A stretch of 64,000 nucleotides of DNA from Butyrivibrio hungatei DSM 14810 (lineage in GTDB: Bacteria; Bacillota; Clostridia; Lachnospirales; Lachnospiraceae), in assembly GCF_900143205.1 (NCBI RefSeq), contig NZ_FRDH01000007.1:78683-142682 (forward strand). Reading direction: 5' to 3'. Below the pieces are notes generated by a model that was not told the DNA's origin, searched no databases, and was given only the letters and a program-made list of their open reading frames with translations. This document shows, piece by piece, positions 1 through 8,891 of this stretch (position 1 is its first letter; each line of letters opens with the position of its first letter). Both the position numbers and the translations under genes were made by a program.

Positions 1-940
1 TGACATAGTAGCCGTTTCCTACATACATCTTAACGATGTAATTTGCCACATTTCTGATGAGCTTATCAGCAAACACTCCGGTAAAAGGACTCTCTTTTCC
101 AAGTACACCGCTCATAACCTCAAGACATCCATAAAGGCAAAGTCCTGCGTGAGTGTAATACTGCGCTCCCTCATCGCATCCACCATCATCTCCGTATTCA
201 TCAAGGAAATAGTCACAGGAAAGAGCTGCTTTTTCAAGAAAAGTTCTCATAATCTCCTGTGAAAAGAAGCCTTCAGGTCTTGTAAATGCACACAAAAGTA
301 CGTTTTGAGTACACCACACAGTCCAGTTGCACATTGGCTCCTTGCCATTACCCATCCACCAGAAGTGCTGGTTAAGATATGGCTCGAAGATGCGCTCCTT
401 CAGTCTCTCATTGACATAGAGACTGATATATGGGCTTATCTTCTGGAAAACCGGTCTTAAGAGATACTCACAAACAGCTATCTCAGCACCAGACTCGGCA
501 TCAAAAAGATCTATGATAGGTCTTGTTGGGTCCGGCATAGTCTCCTGAGAAGCGTCACGCTCATAACTTGTATGAGGTGGAAGACACCAGGTGGTCTCTT
601 CAAGAATAAGATACAGACCATCCAGGATGGCATCAAGAAATCTTCCTTTATTCTCGACACATTCAGCCATTACAAGCTTATTTAGTTTTCTTCTTCGTGG
701 AAAATACTTATCCTCGAACTGAACTCTGTTTCCAGTTTTGGTGAATTCTCTGAAGTCAGAAATAAGAAGCTGGGTCCAAGGCTCTTTTAAAGCCTCTTCT
801 CCAGCATTTATAAGACTCGTCTTAAGAGTATCAGAAAGTGCATCCCACCTGTCTCTATCTGATATATCAGGATAGACGTCATAAAGACCTGCACCCTTTG
901 TCTTTTTTAAATATTCCTCTACTATGGACCTGTGTTCCAT
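1..940 (-). CDS. Heparinase II/III-like protein, C-terminus cut by window edge
   Basis: This open frame starts at an ATG (complement of 938-940) and runs off the left edge, giving about 313 residues. A GGGAGG ribosome site lies 9 bases upstream. It contains an aromatic stretch QHFWWMGNGKEPMCNWTVW and further on a DEGAQYYTHAG stretch. Both resemble the helical toroid of heparinase II/III-like polysaccharide lyases, where an N-W-x-x-W segment and a later H/Y-rich segment are typical. No signal peptide is visible, so it is probably cytoplasmic and acts on imported oligosaccharides (inference). It follows the discoidin-like gene by 6 bases and is probably cotranscribed. The catalytic C-terminal part is outside the window, so the family call is moderate and the substrate unknown. 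Confidence 0.62.
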   Translation of the reverse strand, partial: MEHRSIVEEYLKKTKGAGLYDVYPDISDRDRWDALSDTLKTSLINAGEEALKEPWTQLLISDFREFTKTGNRVQFEDKYFPRRRKLNKLVMAECVENKGRFLDAILDGLYLILEETTWCLPPHTSYERDASQETMPDPTRPIIDLFDAESGAEIAVCEYLLRPVFQKISPYISLYVNERLKERIFEPYLNQHFWWMGNGKEPMCNWTVWCTQNVLLCAFTRPEGFFSQEIMRTFLEKAALSCDYFLDEYGDDGGCDEGAQYYTHAGLCLYGCLEVMSGVLGKESPFTGVFADKLIRNVANYIVKMYVGNGYYV

Positions 941-946
941 AATCCA

Positions 947-1744
947 TTACCTCCCGGCGGATTCGCTTCCATAAACTTCAATCTGTGTAAGAGCCGGGAA
1001 CGGGCTTGGATCATCAGCCTTGATAAGCTTGCCAAGTTTGATCCAAGTGATACCCTTTCTCTCAATATGGAAAACATGTGGTTCTGCCACCTTTTTATCC
1101 ATCTGAACAACTTCTGTTGTTCCGTCAGAGAATGTAAATGTAGCCTCTACCCACCAGTTATCGTGTGGAAAATCAGCTCTTGTATAAAGAACTATCTGGT
1201 CAAAGTCTACTTCTCTTCCAAAGTCAAGGGTAAACTCTGCATCATCCTGTCTGTTGATGCCCCAGGATTCATAAGGCCATTCTCCATGAGAAAGAGTTGC
1301 TATACAGCCATCAATAGCATTTCTGGCTGCAAATACTGCCTCCCCTCTTGTTTCTACATTGGCACTGGCATGAGGATAAACTCCTGATACCTCGTGCTGA
1401 TCAAATGGATTAGCTGCTATATTGCGATATCCTTCTACTTCAAAAGAAAAAGCTGCTCTGATGCTGACATAATGTCTGTTACCAAAGAAAGCTAATGGAT
1501 TGTAGCTGGTCTTTTTCTCATAAAAGGGAACTGTAAAAAGCACAGTCTCCTCTGTTATATACACAAGTGCCGGATCAATGGCAGCGTCAACCTTGACTAC
1601 ATAAAAATTGTCAGGTTCAATGCCGGAAAACTCGATGATATCACCCTTTCTGTATTCACCATCCCAGGCAAGTACCACATTGTCCTGACCTTCGCTCTCA
1701 GCCTTTGGCACATGATCCCAATCGTTATATACAGATATTTTCAT
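947..1744 (-). CDS. Discoidin-like (F5/8 type C) domain protein, 265 aa
   Basis: The protein has 265 residues, no signal peptide and no membrane segment. The second half (about 115-260) has the look of a galactose-binding-like beta sandwich: ARNAIDGCIATLSHGEWPYESWG, then DAEFTLDFGREVDFDQIVLYTRADF and a closing ITQIEVYG-like strand (here LTQIEVYGSE). Such domains bind carbohydrates or other ligands. The N-terminal half is a second beta-rich region I do not recognise. It lies directly upstream of the heparinase-like gene, which supports a role in handling an acidic or branched glycan, but this is inference. No catalytic motif was seen. Confidence 0.55.
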   Translation of the reverse strand: MKISVYNDWDHVPKAESEGQDNVVLAWDGEYRKGDIIEFSGIEPDNFYVVKVDAAIDPALVYITEETVLFTVPFYEKKTSYNPLAFFGNRHYVSIRAAFSFEVEGYRNIAANPFDQHEVSGVYPHASANVETRGEAVFAARNAIDGCIATLSHGEWPYESWGINRQDDAEFTLDFGREVDFDQIVLYTRADFPHDNWWVEATFTFSDGTTEVVQMDKKVAEPHVFHIERKGITWIKLGKLIKADDPSPFPALTQIEVYGSESAGR

Positions 1745-1764
1745 AATATTCTCCCCTAAGTCTG

Positions 1765-2814
1765 CTACCTTGTAGATAAAAAGATATTTTCTCTTATGGC
1801 TGTCTCATCTTCAGGATATGTCTCAAGATAAGTGGTCATAAGTGAAGAAGCAAGATTAAACTCGCCCATATATTCATATGCAGTGATCTGATTAAGAGTA
1901 AGAGCCTGATTCATAGCCTTATCATCTATTGCAATGCCTGCCTCAAAGGAAGCCACCGCCGACTCATAATCTGCAAGCTTTATCTGGCACATGCCAAGTC
2001 TATTGTAGACTACTGCGCTGCTTGGATTATCCCTTAAATAATTAGAATATTTGCTGCAGGCAGTTGAATAGTCTCCCATAGTCTCAAGAGTATGTCCAAG
2101 CATCAGTATAACAGGTTCTTTATCCTGGTCTCTTTCATTGCTGGCAGTCTCAAGATACTGGACCGCACTCTGATAATCCCCAAGATAAAAATAGATCTGT
2201 CCTCTCTCATAGTTGGACATGAAGTCGCTTCCATTTTCCATGGCTTTACTCAAAATGGATCTGCCCTCTTCTCCATAGCCCTGCTCATCAAGAGATTTGC
2301 ATATCATTATCATCATTGAATAATCTTTGGGATTCAAAGAGATTGCTTTGGTAAAATCAGCATACCCAAGGTCATGGTCACCGGCTGCAAGTTCCGCAGT
2401 TCCTCTAAGATAGTAAGCATTACTATCCTTGCTGCGAAGACCAATGATGGCATCATAAACCTCTTTTGCCTTGTTGTATTCACCAAGCTTGTAATAAGCT
2501 TCTGCCAGGTAATAATTGGTGTCAAAGTCCATATCATCAACTATTCCCTCGTCAGTAGCCAAAGAAGCCAGCAGCTCATTAACTGCCAGCTCGTATTCAT
2601 TTTTATAAAGATAAGCTATACCTCTTCCTCTGTGGATAAGGCAGGCGTCTTCACCCTTCTCTTCGGCAACACTAAAACTCTCGAGAGCATTATCATACTG
2701 ATGACTCTCGATGTATGCAAAACCTGAATCGATATTGTGTCCCCCTGACAAACTTCCACAACCAGAAAGAATCATTGTTAAAGCTAAAGCGCAGATCGCT
2801 GTTTTAAGCTTCAT
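1765..2814 (-). CDS. TPR-repeat lipoprotein
   Basis: A lipoprotein signal (MKLKTAICALALTMILSGC, lipobox LSGC) is followed by tandem tetratricopeptide repeats over nearly the whole of the remaining 330 residues. Examples are the AYYLRGTAELAAGDHDLGYADF and VYNRLGMCQIKLADYESAVASF repeats. An in-frame GTG nine bases upstream extends the frame to 2823, but AGGTGA is correctly spaced from the ATG at 2814, so I chose that start. Mature protein would be anchored on the outer face of the membrane and act as a protein-protein scaffold. It follows ridA by 12 bases in the same operon-like run. Specific partner unknown. Confidence 0.75.
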   Translation of the reverse strand: MKLKTAICALALTMILSGCGSLSGGHNIDSGFAYIESHQYDNALESFSVAEEKGEDACLIHRGRGIAYLYKNEYELAVNELLASLATDEGIVDDMDFDTNYYLAEAYYKLGEYNKAKEVYDAIIGLRSKDSNAYYLRGTAELAAGDHDLGYADFTKAISLNPKDYSMMIMICKSLDEQGYGEEGRSILSKAMENGSDFMSNYERGQIYFYLGDYQSAVQYLETASNERDQDKEPVILMLGHTLETMGDYSTACSKYSNYLRDNPSSAVVYNRLGMCQIKLADYESAVASFEAGIAIDDKAMNQALTLNQITAYEYMGEFNLASSLMTTYLETYPEDETAIRENIFLSTR

Positions 2815-2826
2815 AAATGTCACCTA

Positions 2827-3204
2827 TTATTTTCCTAAATATGCGATGATCTCCACTTCGCAAAGAACGTTTCTAGGAAGCTGCTTGACTGCAACACAGC
2901 TTCTAGCTGGCTTGCCAGTAAAATACTTCTCATATACAGTGTTGAATGCTGCAAAGTCACTCATCTCAGCAAGGAAACAAGTTGTCTTGACTACATGCTC
3001 ATAATCAGTTCCTGCAGCCTTAAGGATCTCACCAATATTACGGCAAACTCTATCTGCCTGATCTGCAATAGTAGTAGTATCGATCTCACCTGATTCAGGA
3101 TTGATAGGGATCTGTCCTGAAGCATATAAGAAATCTCCTGCCTTGATAGCCTGAGAATATGGTCCGATTGCTGCTGGTGCTTTGTCTGTTGAAATGTACT
3201 CCAT
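2827..3204 (-). CDS. ridA: RidA family (YjgF/YER057c/UK114) reactive-intermediate deaminase
   Basis: At 125 residues this is the usual length for RidA, which hydrolyses reactive enamine/imine intermediates made by PLP enzymes and so protects other PLP enzymes. It is a soluble cytoplasmic trimer in known members. Visible family features are the N-terminal AIGPYSQAIKAGDFLYASGQIP block, a GEILKAAG helix, and the C-terminal PARSCVAVKQLPRNVLCEVE block with the arginine that binds the substrate carboxylate and the active-site E-V-E. A near-perfect AAGGAGGA ribosome site lies 6-7 bases before ATG. It lies between an 81-aa gene and a TPR lipoprotein gene. Confidence 0.93.
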   Translation of the reverse strand: MEYISTDKAPAAIGPYSQAIKAGDFLYASGQIPINPESGEIDTTTIADQADRVCRNIGEILKAAGTDYEHVVKTTCFLAEMSDFAAFNTVYEKYFTGKPARSCVAVKQLPRNVLCEVEIIAYLGK

Positions 3205-3228
3205 TTTGTCTCCTCCTTATAATACGTT

Positions 3229-3474
3229 CTACTCTGCCTGGTCTTCACCAAACAAAGCAGTTACATAGAATCCTCTTGCGTTTTCTTCAACCTTGGTCAC
3301 TACACCTTCTCTTTCCAGCATACGCTCGCGGAAAGGAAAGTTTCCTGACATTGCAAGGGAAGGGTCAATAGTATAGTAATAGTTACTGGGAAGAACGCCT
3401 TCTGTCACAGTTACATGATCACCTTCATGTAAAAGTCCCGGTCGTTCCATCTTAAATGTCATTTCTCTAGCCAT
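3229..3474 (-). CDS. Conserved-looking hypothetical protein, 81 aa
   Basis: A small soluble protein of 81 residues that I do not recognise. It is acidic, without cysteine, signal or membrane segment, and appears beta-rich: GDHVTVTEG and REGVVTKVEENARGFYVTALF look like strands of a small barrel, reminiscent of DUF4314-type or SH3-like folds, but this is only an impression. An AAGGTGA ribosome site precedes ATG by five bases, and spacing of 17 bases to the SGNH gene and 24 to ridA supports translation in the same operon. No function assigned. Confidence 0.6.
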   Translation of the reverse strand: MAREMTFKMERPGLLHEGDHVTVTEGVLPSNYYYTIDPSLAMSGNFPFRERMLEREGVVTKVEENARGFYVTALFGEDQAE

Positions 3475-3491
3475 TTTATCACCTTCTTTTA

Positions 3492-4433
3492 TTACTTAAC
3501 AATAGCGTGTTGTAGCAAATACTGGTGCCATCTCTCGTAAGAAGAAGCCTTTAAATGAACATCATCAAAGGACAGTTCTGACAAGAGATTTCCATTTTCA
3601 TCGTCAACCGCTTCATTCATATCAATATAGAAGATTGTCTTATTATCAGCAAACTGAGATAATGCTTCGTTTCTCTCATTGATGTTTGTATTGTTAAAGT
3701 GCTTGTCATTATCACTCTTATGGGCTGTTACATGCATGATACCCTGGATATAGATGATTGCATCTGGCTGAAGTTCCCTGATCCTATCAAGAACTTCTTT
3801 ATATTTATTGCAGAAATATTCTGTATTACCAGTACCAATCTCATTAAGTCCAAGCATGATATATATCTTGGCAAACTGATGCTCTGAAAGTGCCTGATCA
3901 ACTGTGATCTTTCTGCCATCTTCTGTCTTAACAAATTCCTTGTTCATTGCAGTAAATATAGTAAGTGAAACCTTAGAATAGAAAGTTGCCCTAGAATCAA
4001 GCTCCTCACAATACTCTGAAAGACCTACAGTTCTGGAATCTCCAATAAATAGTGCATCACAGAAATAGTCATCTGTTACTTCTGTAAATTCATATGTTAC
4101 ATCCTCTGAATTGCCAGATACGTCATTACCTGAAACATCATTAGCAGAAACATCGGTAACAGGCTCTTCTACAGGTTCCTCTACAGGCTCTGTAACCTCT
4201 TCTACATCAATTTCGTCTTCTACTAATTCAATAGGTTCCTCTATAGGAGCACTGCTCCATGGGTATACGCCCTCACTAAGTCCCTTAAAGAAAAGGCTAA
4301 GGATTGGCGTGTCAGCTCCCATGCTGATGCTGTACTCCTGATACACAGTATCTTTAAGTCCAAAAGAGATGCCCGATATTAAGATTGTAAATACCACTAC
4401 TCCAATGAGAAGCGGGCTCTTTTTAAACCACAT
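3492..4433 (-). CDS. Membrane-anchored SGNH/GDSL-type hydrolase or acyltransferase
   Basis: The 313-residue protein has one N-terminal membrane segment (about 8-26), an acidic Glu/Pro/Val linker (about 68-112) with repeats of EEPVEEPV and NDVSGNDVSG type, and an SGNH domain. Block I is LFIGDSRTVG with the nucleophile Ser, the block III region is IMLGLNEIGTGN, and the catalytic Asp/His pair lies in FDDVHLKASSY. The topology puts the catalytic domain outside the cell. It directly follows an MBOAT gene, the usual pairing in two-part O-acetylation systems. There the MBOAT moves acyl groups across the membrane and the SGNH protein transfers them to a surface glycan or peptidoglycan. The acceptor is not evident here. 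Confidence 0.8.
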   Translation of the reverse strand: MWFKKSPLLIGVVVFTILISGISFGLKDTVYQEYSISMGADTPILSLFFKGLSEGVYPWSSAPIEEPIELVEDEIDVEEVTEPVEEPVEEPVTDVSANDVSGNDVSGNSEDVTYEFTEVTDDYFCDALFIGDSRTVGLSEYCEELDSRATFYSKVSLTIFTAMNKEFVKTEDGRKITVDQALSEHQFAKIYIMLGLNEIGTGNTEYFCNKYKEVLDRIRELQPDAIIYIQGIMHVTAHKSDNDKHFNNTNINERNEALSQFADNKTIFYIDMNEAVDDENGNLLSELSFDDVHLKASSYERWHQYLLQHAIVK

Positions 4434-4447
4434 TTTTTCATCCTATC

Positions 4448-5800
4448 TTAAAATTTAAAATACATGAATGGATTGCCAGCTGCATTGGACAAGCTAAATA
4501 TGCATGCCCAGAACAGTATAAATAAAAACACATTTATAACAGGGTGTTTTCTATTTTTTACAAAAAATCTATACAGACCAGTTAAAAGAAGTATGATACC
4601 TACAGCAAGGAAGCCGCCATAGATACCAAGATTCTTGATAAAGTCATTCTGGTTGACTGAGATTCCCTCTCCAAAAAATGGGAACAGTCTCTTGAAATAG
4701 TCAAGCAGTTGCATAGGATTGGCTATTGCAAATATTACCCATGTAAGTGGGATAAATACTAATACATTTATCTTACCTATGATCTTGCCAAGAGTTTTTG
4801 GAAGCTTTGGCATGATCACGAAATGCTCAAGTGCGATAAAAACAAAAAGGATAAGTCCCCACAAAATGAAGTTAAGTGTTACTCCATGCCAAAAGCCCGT
4901 AATAAGCCAAACCACAAGGAGATTAAGGAATGTTCTTCCTGTTCCTTTCCTGCTGCCACCAAGAGGAATATAGATATAATCCTTAAACCATGAACCTAAA
5001 GTAGCATGCCATCTGCGATAAAACTCAGAAATACTGCCTGAACTATAAGGCTGGTCAAAGTTTGTGATAAATGGGAATCCAAGCATAACGCCTATTCCGG
5101 CTGCCATAAGTGAATATCCCCAGAAATCGTAATAAAGCTGAAGTGAATAAGTAACGGCACCAATCCAAGCAAGAGGTGTAGAGATACTCTCATAGCCGAT
5201 AGTTCCGATATCCTTCCAGAGCATAGCAAAGTGATCTGCAAGAATAACCTTAAAACCAAGTCCAAGAACAAAGAACTTAAGTCCATCCTCAATCTGCTCT
5301 AAAATGTCGCCAAACTTCTCTTTGAGCTCTAATCTCTCAAAATCTGAATAACGCATAATAGGACCTGATGTCACCTGTGGAAACATGGTGAAATAGGCCG
5401 CAGCGTCTACAAACTTTGGTTCCTTTTCAATTTTACCTTTGTAAATATCCACCTGATAAGAAATCATCTTGAAAGTATAGAAGCTGATTCCTATTGGAAG
5501 AAAGGAATTATTGATGAACTGACCTATAAGTTTAAACTCGATCAGCATCAATGCATCAAGACACACAGCAAAGGCAAGAAGAAGCTTTTTCTTCTCACCA
5601 AAATTTGCTCTGCCAAATAAATAGTTAACAACTACAGCTCCCAAAAGAGCTGGAAATAATCTGATATCCCCTACTGCATAGAAAGCAAGGCTTCCAATTA
5701 AAAGTGTCCACGTTCTATATGTAATGGGAGTCAGATAATAAGCTATAAGAAAAACCGGTAAAAACCTAAAAATAAAAGTTAAATCCGAAAAATTTATCAT
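4448..5800 (-). CDS. MBOAT family membrane-bound O-acyltransferase
   Basis: A 450-residue polytopic protein with about ten hydrophobic segments, matching the usual 450-500 of AlgI/DltB-like MBOAT proteins. The hallmark C-terminal region is present: WHATLGSWFKDYIYIPLGG, then LNLLVVWLITGFWHGVTLN with the invariant catalytic histidine of the GFWHG motif. Known members move an acyl group from a cytoplasmic donor to an extracellular acceptor. The SGNH protein 14 bases downstream is its likely partner. No dltA or alg genes lie nearby, so this looks like a stand-alone surface O-acetylation pair rather than the D-alanylation system. It starts 39 bases after the zinc-ribbon/TPR gene. Confidence 0.9.
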   Translation of the reverse strand: MINFSDLTFIFRFLPVFLIAYYLTPITYRTWTLLIGSLAFYAVGDIRLFPALLGAVVVNYLFGRANFGEKKKLLLAFAVCLDALMLIEFKLIGQFINNSFLPIGISFYTFKMISYQVDIYKGKIEKEPKFVDAAAYFTMFPQVTSGPIMRYSDFERLELKEKFGDILEQIEDGLKFFVLGLGFKVILADHFAMLWKDIGTIGYESISTPLAWIGAVTYSLQLYYDFWGYSLMAAGIGVMLGFPFITNFDQPYSSGSISEFYRRWHATLGSWFKDYIYIPLGGSRKGTGRTFLNLLVVWLITGFWHGVTLNFILWGLILFVFIALEHFVIMPKLPKTLGKIIGKINVLVFIPLTWVIFAIANPMQLLDYFKRLFPFFGEGISVNQNDFIKNLGIYGGFLAVGIILLLTGLYRFFVKNRKHPVINVFLFILFWACIFSLSNAAGNPFMYFKF

Positions 5801-5839
5801 TTCCCCACTATCAATCCTATATATAAATCAAAAACTACA

Positions 5840-7258
5840 TTAATTGCCGGAGTTGTTGATCTCCGCAAGCTTGGTCTGTGCTGCCTGAGCACTCTGAGTA
5901 TTAGGGAAGTTATTGACTACAAGGTCATATGATTCCTTTGCCTTGTCAATATCCCCATTTGCATAATACGAATTAGCCAGATAATACAGTGTGTTAACAT
6001 CGCCACTGTTGTACTGATATGCCTTAGAAAGGTTTGCGATAGCAGTCTCATAATCATCTGACTTATAAGCTTCATATCCTGTATTATAGTAAGATGTCGC
6101 AAGTTGTGGTCCTACAAGTGACATTAAGCTGTCATAAAGACTCTTAAACTCAGGAGATACATCATCTCCAATGGCATCAAGGTCTACTTTAGAAAGGGCC
6201 TTTGCCATTCCTTCTACATCTGAAGGATTTGCAAGATATATGCTAACAGCCTTCATAAGACTGTTCATAGCTGCTGATGTTGAGTCAACACCCTCATAAT
6301 CAGTGACCTGAGTCTGAAGAGTGTCGATCTGAGTCTGAAGAGTAGCTATCTGCTGCTCATACTCATTGATCTTGGCTGACTTGGCATCTGATTCTTCACT
6401 GATCTGTGTGATCTTCTGCTGATTGCTGGAGTTAATGCTGACGATTCTCTGTGGGAGGATCAAAAAGCATGCAGCTGCAAGACCAAGAACTATTCCAAGA
6501 ACGATACCCCAAATAGAGCCTGTTCTGGTAATTGCAGACTTCTTGACTGGCTGAATGATCATCTCATTGCCACTATTGTATCTGATAACATCATCACTAT
6601 CAGCTGCGGCAATGTCTGAAACAAGCTTGCCACTTTCACCTGGAAGCAACATACTATCTGCTTCCTTAAGATATTTCTTGGCAAGAACATTGCCTGTATC
6701 AAGCTTAAGTGATTTCTGAGCCTCAATCTTGGCTCTATCCCAGTTACCACCCTTTAAGTATAAAAGGCACAACAAAAGATGCGCCTTAATAAAGCCAGAA
6801 TTAAGAGACAGCACTTTCTTGAGCTGTATAACAGCAAGGTCAAGACTGTCCTGATGGCAATAATTAAGTGCAATATTAAACTTCTTGATTGTCTGGTTGA
6901 TATCATCTAACTTGGATGGGCTGTTTCTTACAGTATCCATGTAATAATCAGCAACATTATCCTCTGCTTTTAAGTTCTTACTGATAACCCATTCTGAAAG
7001 CGCAGCAACAACCTCCCCGGTCTCATAATAAATAAGGCCTAGAAGGTTTCTGGCATCTATATTATTCTTATCGAGCTTAAGGCTCTGCTTGAGAGCTTCT
7101 GTAGCACCTGTTAAATCCCTAACTCCGGCTCTTTCAAGGCCGTCATTGTAATAAACGTTAGAAAGACTCACAAGTCTCCTATAAGTCCTGACATTTGCTC
7201 CACATCCTGGGCAGATATCCCCCTTATTAAGCTCTGTCCCACAACGATTACATTTCAT
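5840..7258 (-). CDS. Zinc-ribbon, TPR, single-span membrane protein with coiled coil
   Basis: The 472-residue protein has an unusual domain order. It starts with a zinc ribbon (CNRCGTELNKGDICPGCGA, four Cys in two CxxC pairs). Two to three TPR units follow (about 30-205), then one membrane span (about 252-270, IWGIVLGIVLGLAAACFLIL), a Gln-rich coiled coil (about 280-325) and further TPRs (about 385-465). The N-terminal part is predicted in the cytoplasm, and the coiled coil and C-terminal TPRs outside. This suggests a scaffold that links cytoplasmic and cell-envelope partners, possibly the MBOAT/SGNH pair next to it (inference). A 54-aa gene ends 2 bases upstream. I do not recognise a named family for the whole protein. 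Confidence 0.72.
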   Translation of the reverse strand: MKCNRCGTELNKGDICPGCGANVRTYRRLVSLSNVYYNDGLERAGVRDLTGATEALKQSLKLDKNNIDARNLLGLIYYETGEVVAALSEWVISKNLKAEDNVADYYMDTVRNSPSKLDDINQTIKKFNIALNYCHQDSLDLAVIQLKKVLSLNSGFIKAHLLLCLLYLKGGNWDRAKIEAQKSLKLDTGNVLAKKYLKEADSMLLPGESGKLVSDIAAADSDDVIRYNSGNEMIIQPVKKSAITRTGSIWGIVLGIVLGLAAACFLILPQRIVSINSSNQQKITQISEESDAKSAKINEYEQQIATLQTQIDTLQTQVTDYEGVDSTSAAMNSLMKAVSIYLANPSDVEGMAKALSKVDLDAIGDDVSPEFKSLYDSLMSLVGPQLATSYYNTGYEAYKSDDYETAIANLSKAYQYNSGDVNTLYYLANSYYANGDIDKAKESYDLVVNNFPNTQSAQAAQTKLAEINNSGN

Positions 7259-7260
7259 TA

Positions 7261-7425
7261 TTACTTTGTCCTTCTTTGATTGTCAGTTCCCTGTCCTGCG
7301 TCCTTAAGGAGTCTGACCAAAACATCAGACATATCATCAAGATCCTGATTATAAATAATATCCTCAGCATCCTCTATCTCAAGACTTGGTTTGAATTTTT
7401 TTAATTCTTCTTCAAAATTAAGCAT
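7261..7425 (-). CDS. Small acidic protein, 54 aa
   Basis: A complete 54-codon frame between folC and the zinc-ribbon/TPR gene. It begins MLNFEEELKKFKPSLEIEDA and ends in a basic GTDNQRRTK tail. An AGAGGAT ribosome site lies 7 bases upstream. The stop codon is 2 bases before the next start and the start is 16 bases after the folC stop, so the spacing is that of a translated operon member. It is strongly acidic, predicted helical and without cysteine. I do not recognise it. Its position suggests it works with the neighbouring TPR membrane protein, but nothing in the sequence proves that. Confidence 0.72.
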   Translation of the reverse strand: MLNFEEELKKFKPSLEIEDAEDIIYNQDLDDMSDVLVRLLKDAGQGTDNQRRTK

Positions 7426-7441
7426 AGATAAATCCTCTGCA

Positions 7442-8821
7442 TCACATTATGGCTTTGATCTGTCCTGCAAGATACAGTGATCCAGCGCCAAACACGATGT
7501 CTCCTGATTTCCTCATTGTTACTATATCGGTAATTGCATCTCTTACATTGGTATAATATTTGATCGGAACGCCAAAGATATGATGTTCCTCCTTGCAGTC
7601 TTCGAAGGCTGTCTTAAGATCAGCAACTGAAACTGATCTGGAAGTCTCTAAGACCGCCACATAGATGGCATCAAATTCACCACTTAAGAGTATTTTGCAT
7701 ATGATGTCCCTGTATTGCTTGTCACCAACTATTCCAAATAAAAGGAGCTTTCTGCCTTCGGATGGAATCTCTTTGACAGTATCAAGGAAAGCCTCCATAC
7801 CATCTATATTATGAGCACCATCAACGTAGATACCTGGATGGATCTCTTCCATTCTGCCTTCCCACTTGGCACTTAGCAGTCCCTCGCGGATATCAAGTTC
7901 AGAGATCTTAGCACCACTATCCCTTAAAAGCTCAGCAGCTGTCACGGCTAAAGCCGCATTTTCAGCCTGATATCTAGCCTCTGTTGATAATTTCAGGTCA
8001 ACATATTTATCATAAAGGGAATTATATGAAAAAGCAATGTATTTGTTTCCTGATTCGTCTCTGATAGTGCTTACATTTTCAATGTTTTTATCTTCTACCA
8101 TTATTGCTCTTGTATCCAGTTCAAGAGCCTTGTTTTTGATCGTCTCTGAGCTTTCTTTTTGTTTGTCAAAAAAGACTACTGGAACGCCTCTTTTGATAAT
8201 TCCTGCCTTCTCACCTGCAATAGCCTCAATGGTATTACCAAGATACTGCATATGATCAAAGCCAATCTCAGTGATGATGCTAAGTACAGGACTGCTGATA
8301 GAATTGGTAGCATCAAGTCTGCCTCCAAGCCCTGTCTCTAAAACGAGGTAATCCACTGGATATACATCGTATAAGATCATAGCCATAAAAAAGAGAAACT
8401 CAAAATATGTAGGGAAATAATCTTCCTTATCATATTCAAGCACCCTGTTCAAAAGCTCGATAAATACTTCCAGAAATATCTTATCGGAAATATTCTTGCC
8501 ATCCACGCTAAATCTCTCAGTGATACTGACAAGATGCGGTGAAGTAAAGGTTCCTACGCTGTATCCTGCTGCATTTAAGATATTAGTCACATAGCAGCAT
8601 ACTGATCCTTTACCATTTGTACCAGCCACATGGATGATCTTCATATTCTCATCAGGATTTCCAAGAAATGCTAGAAAATCTCTGGTATCTTCAATTGTAT
8701 GTTTATCTGTAAATCCGGGAATTTCATTAAGAAAAGACTCACACTCATCCAACGAGATACTTTCTCCGTTGTCAAAGCGTGAAATGAACTCCTCCACTTT
8801 CCCTCTAACAATATCTTCCAT
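7442..8821 (-). CDS. folC: Folylpolyglutamate synthase / dihydrofolate synthase
   Basis: FolC adds glutamate to dihydropteroate or to reduced folates with ATP, in the cytoplasm. The Mur-ligase-type ATP site is seen as VAGTNGKGSVCCYV-like sequence near residue 65 (HVAGTNGKGSV). FTSPHLVSITERFSVDG is the folate-binding loop, and YLVLETGLGGRLDATN and EIGFDHMQYLGNT are the usual metal and ATP motifs. A C-terminal Rossmann-type domain follows (GIYVDGAHNIDGMEAF). Its 459 residues are slightly longer than many FolC proteins. An in-frame ATG lies two codons upstream (8827), but an AGGG ribosome site is better placed for 8821. A 149-bp palindrome separates it from valS upstream. Confidence 0.93.
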   Translation of the reverse strand: MEDIVRGKVEEFISRFDNGESISLDECESFLNEIPGFTDKHTIEDTRDFLAFLGNPDENMKIIHVAGTNGKGSVCCYVTNILNAAGYSVGTFTSPHLVSITERFSVDGKNISDKIFLEVFIELLNRVLEYDKEDYFPTYFEFLFFMAMILYDVYPVDYLVLETGLGGRLDATNSISSPVLSIITEIGFDHMQYLGNTIEAIAGEKAGIIKRGVPVVFFDKQKESSETIKNKALELDTRAIMVEDKNIENVSTIRDESGNKYIAFSYNSLYDKYVDLKLSTEARYQAENAALAVTAAELLRDSGAKISELDIREGLLSAKWEGRMEEIHPGIYVDGAHNIDGMEAFLDTVKEIPSEGRKLLLFGIVGDKQYRDIICKILLSGEFDAIYVAVLETSRSVSVADLKTAFEDCKEEHHIFGVPIKYYTNVRDAITDIVTMRKSGDIVFGAGSLYLAGQIKAIM

Positions 8822-8891
8822 AGCCATCCCTACTATACGTATACGTCGTAGTTAAGCCCCTCAACTCAACAATATCATTATAACATGTTAA

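Noticed and set aside
947-1744. Catalytic glycosidase
   Set aside because: Only binding-domain features were seen; no catalytic pair could be named.
4111-4341. Ser/Thr-rich plus-strand frame
   Set aside because: Antisense shadow of the Glu/Pro linker of the SGNH protein.
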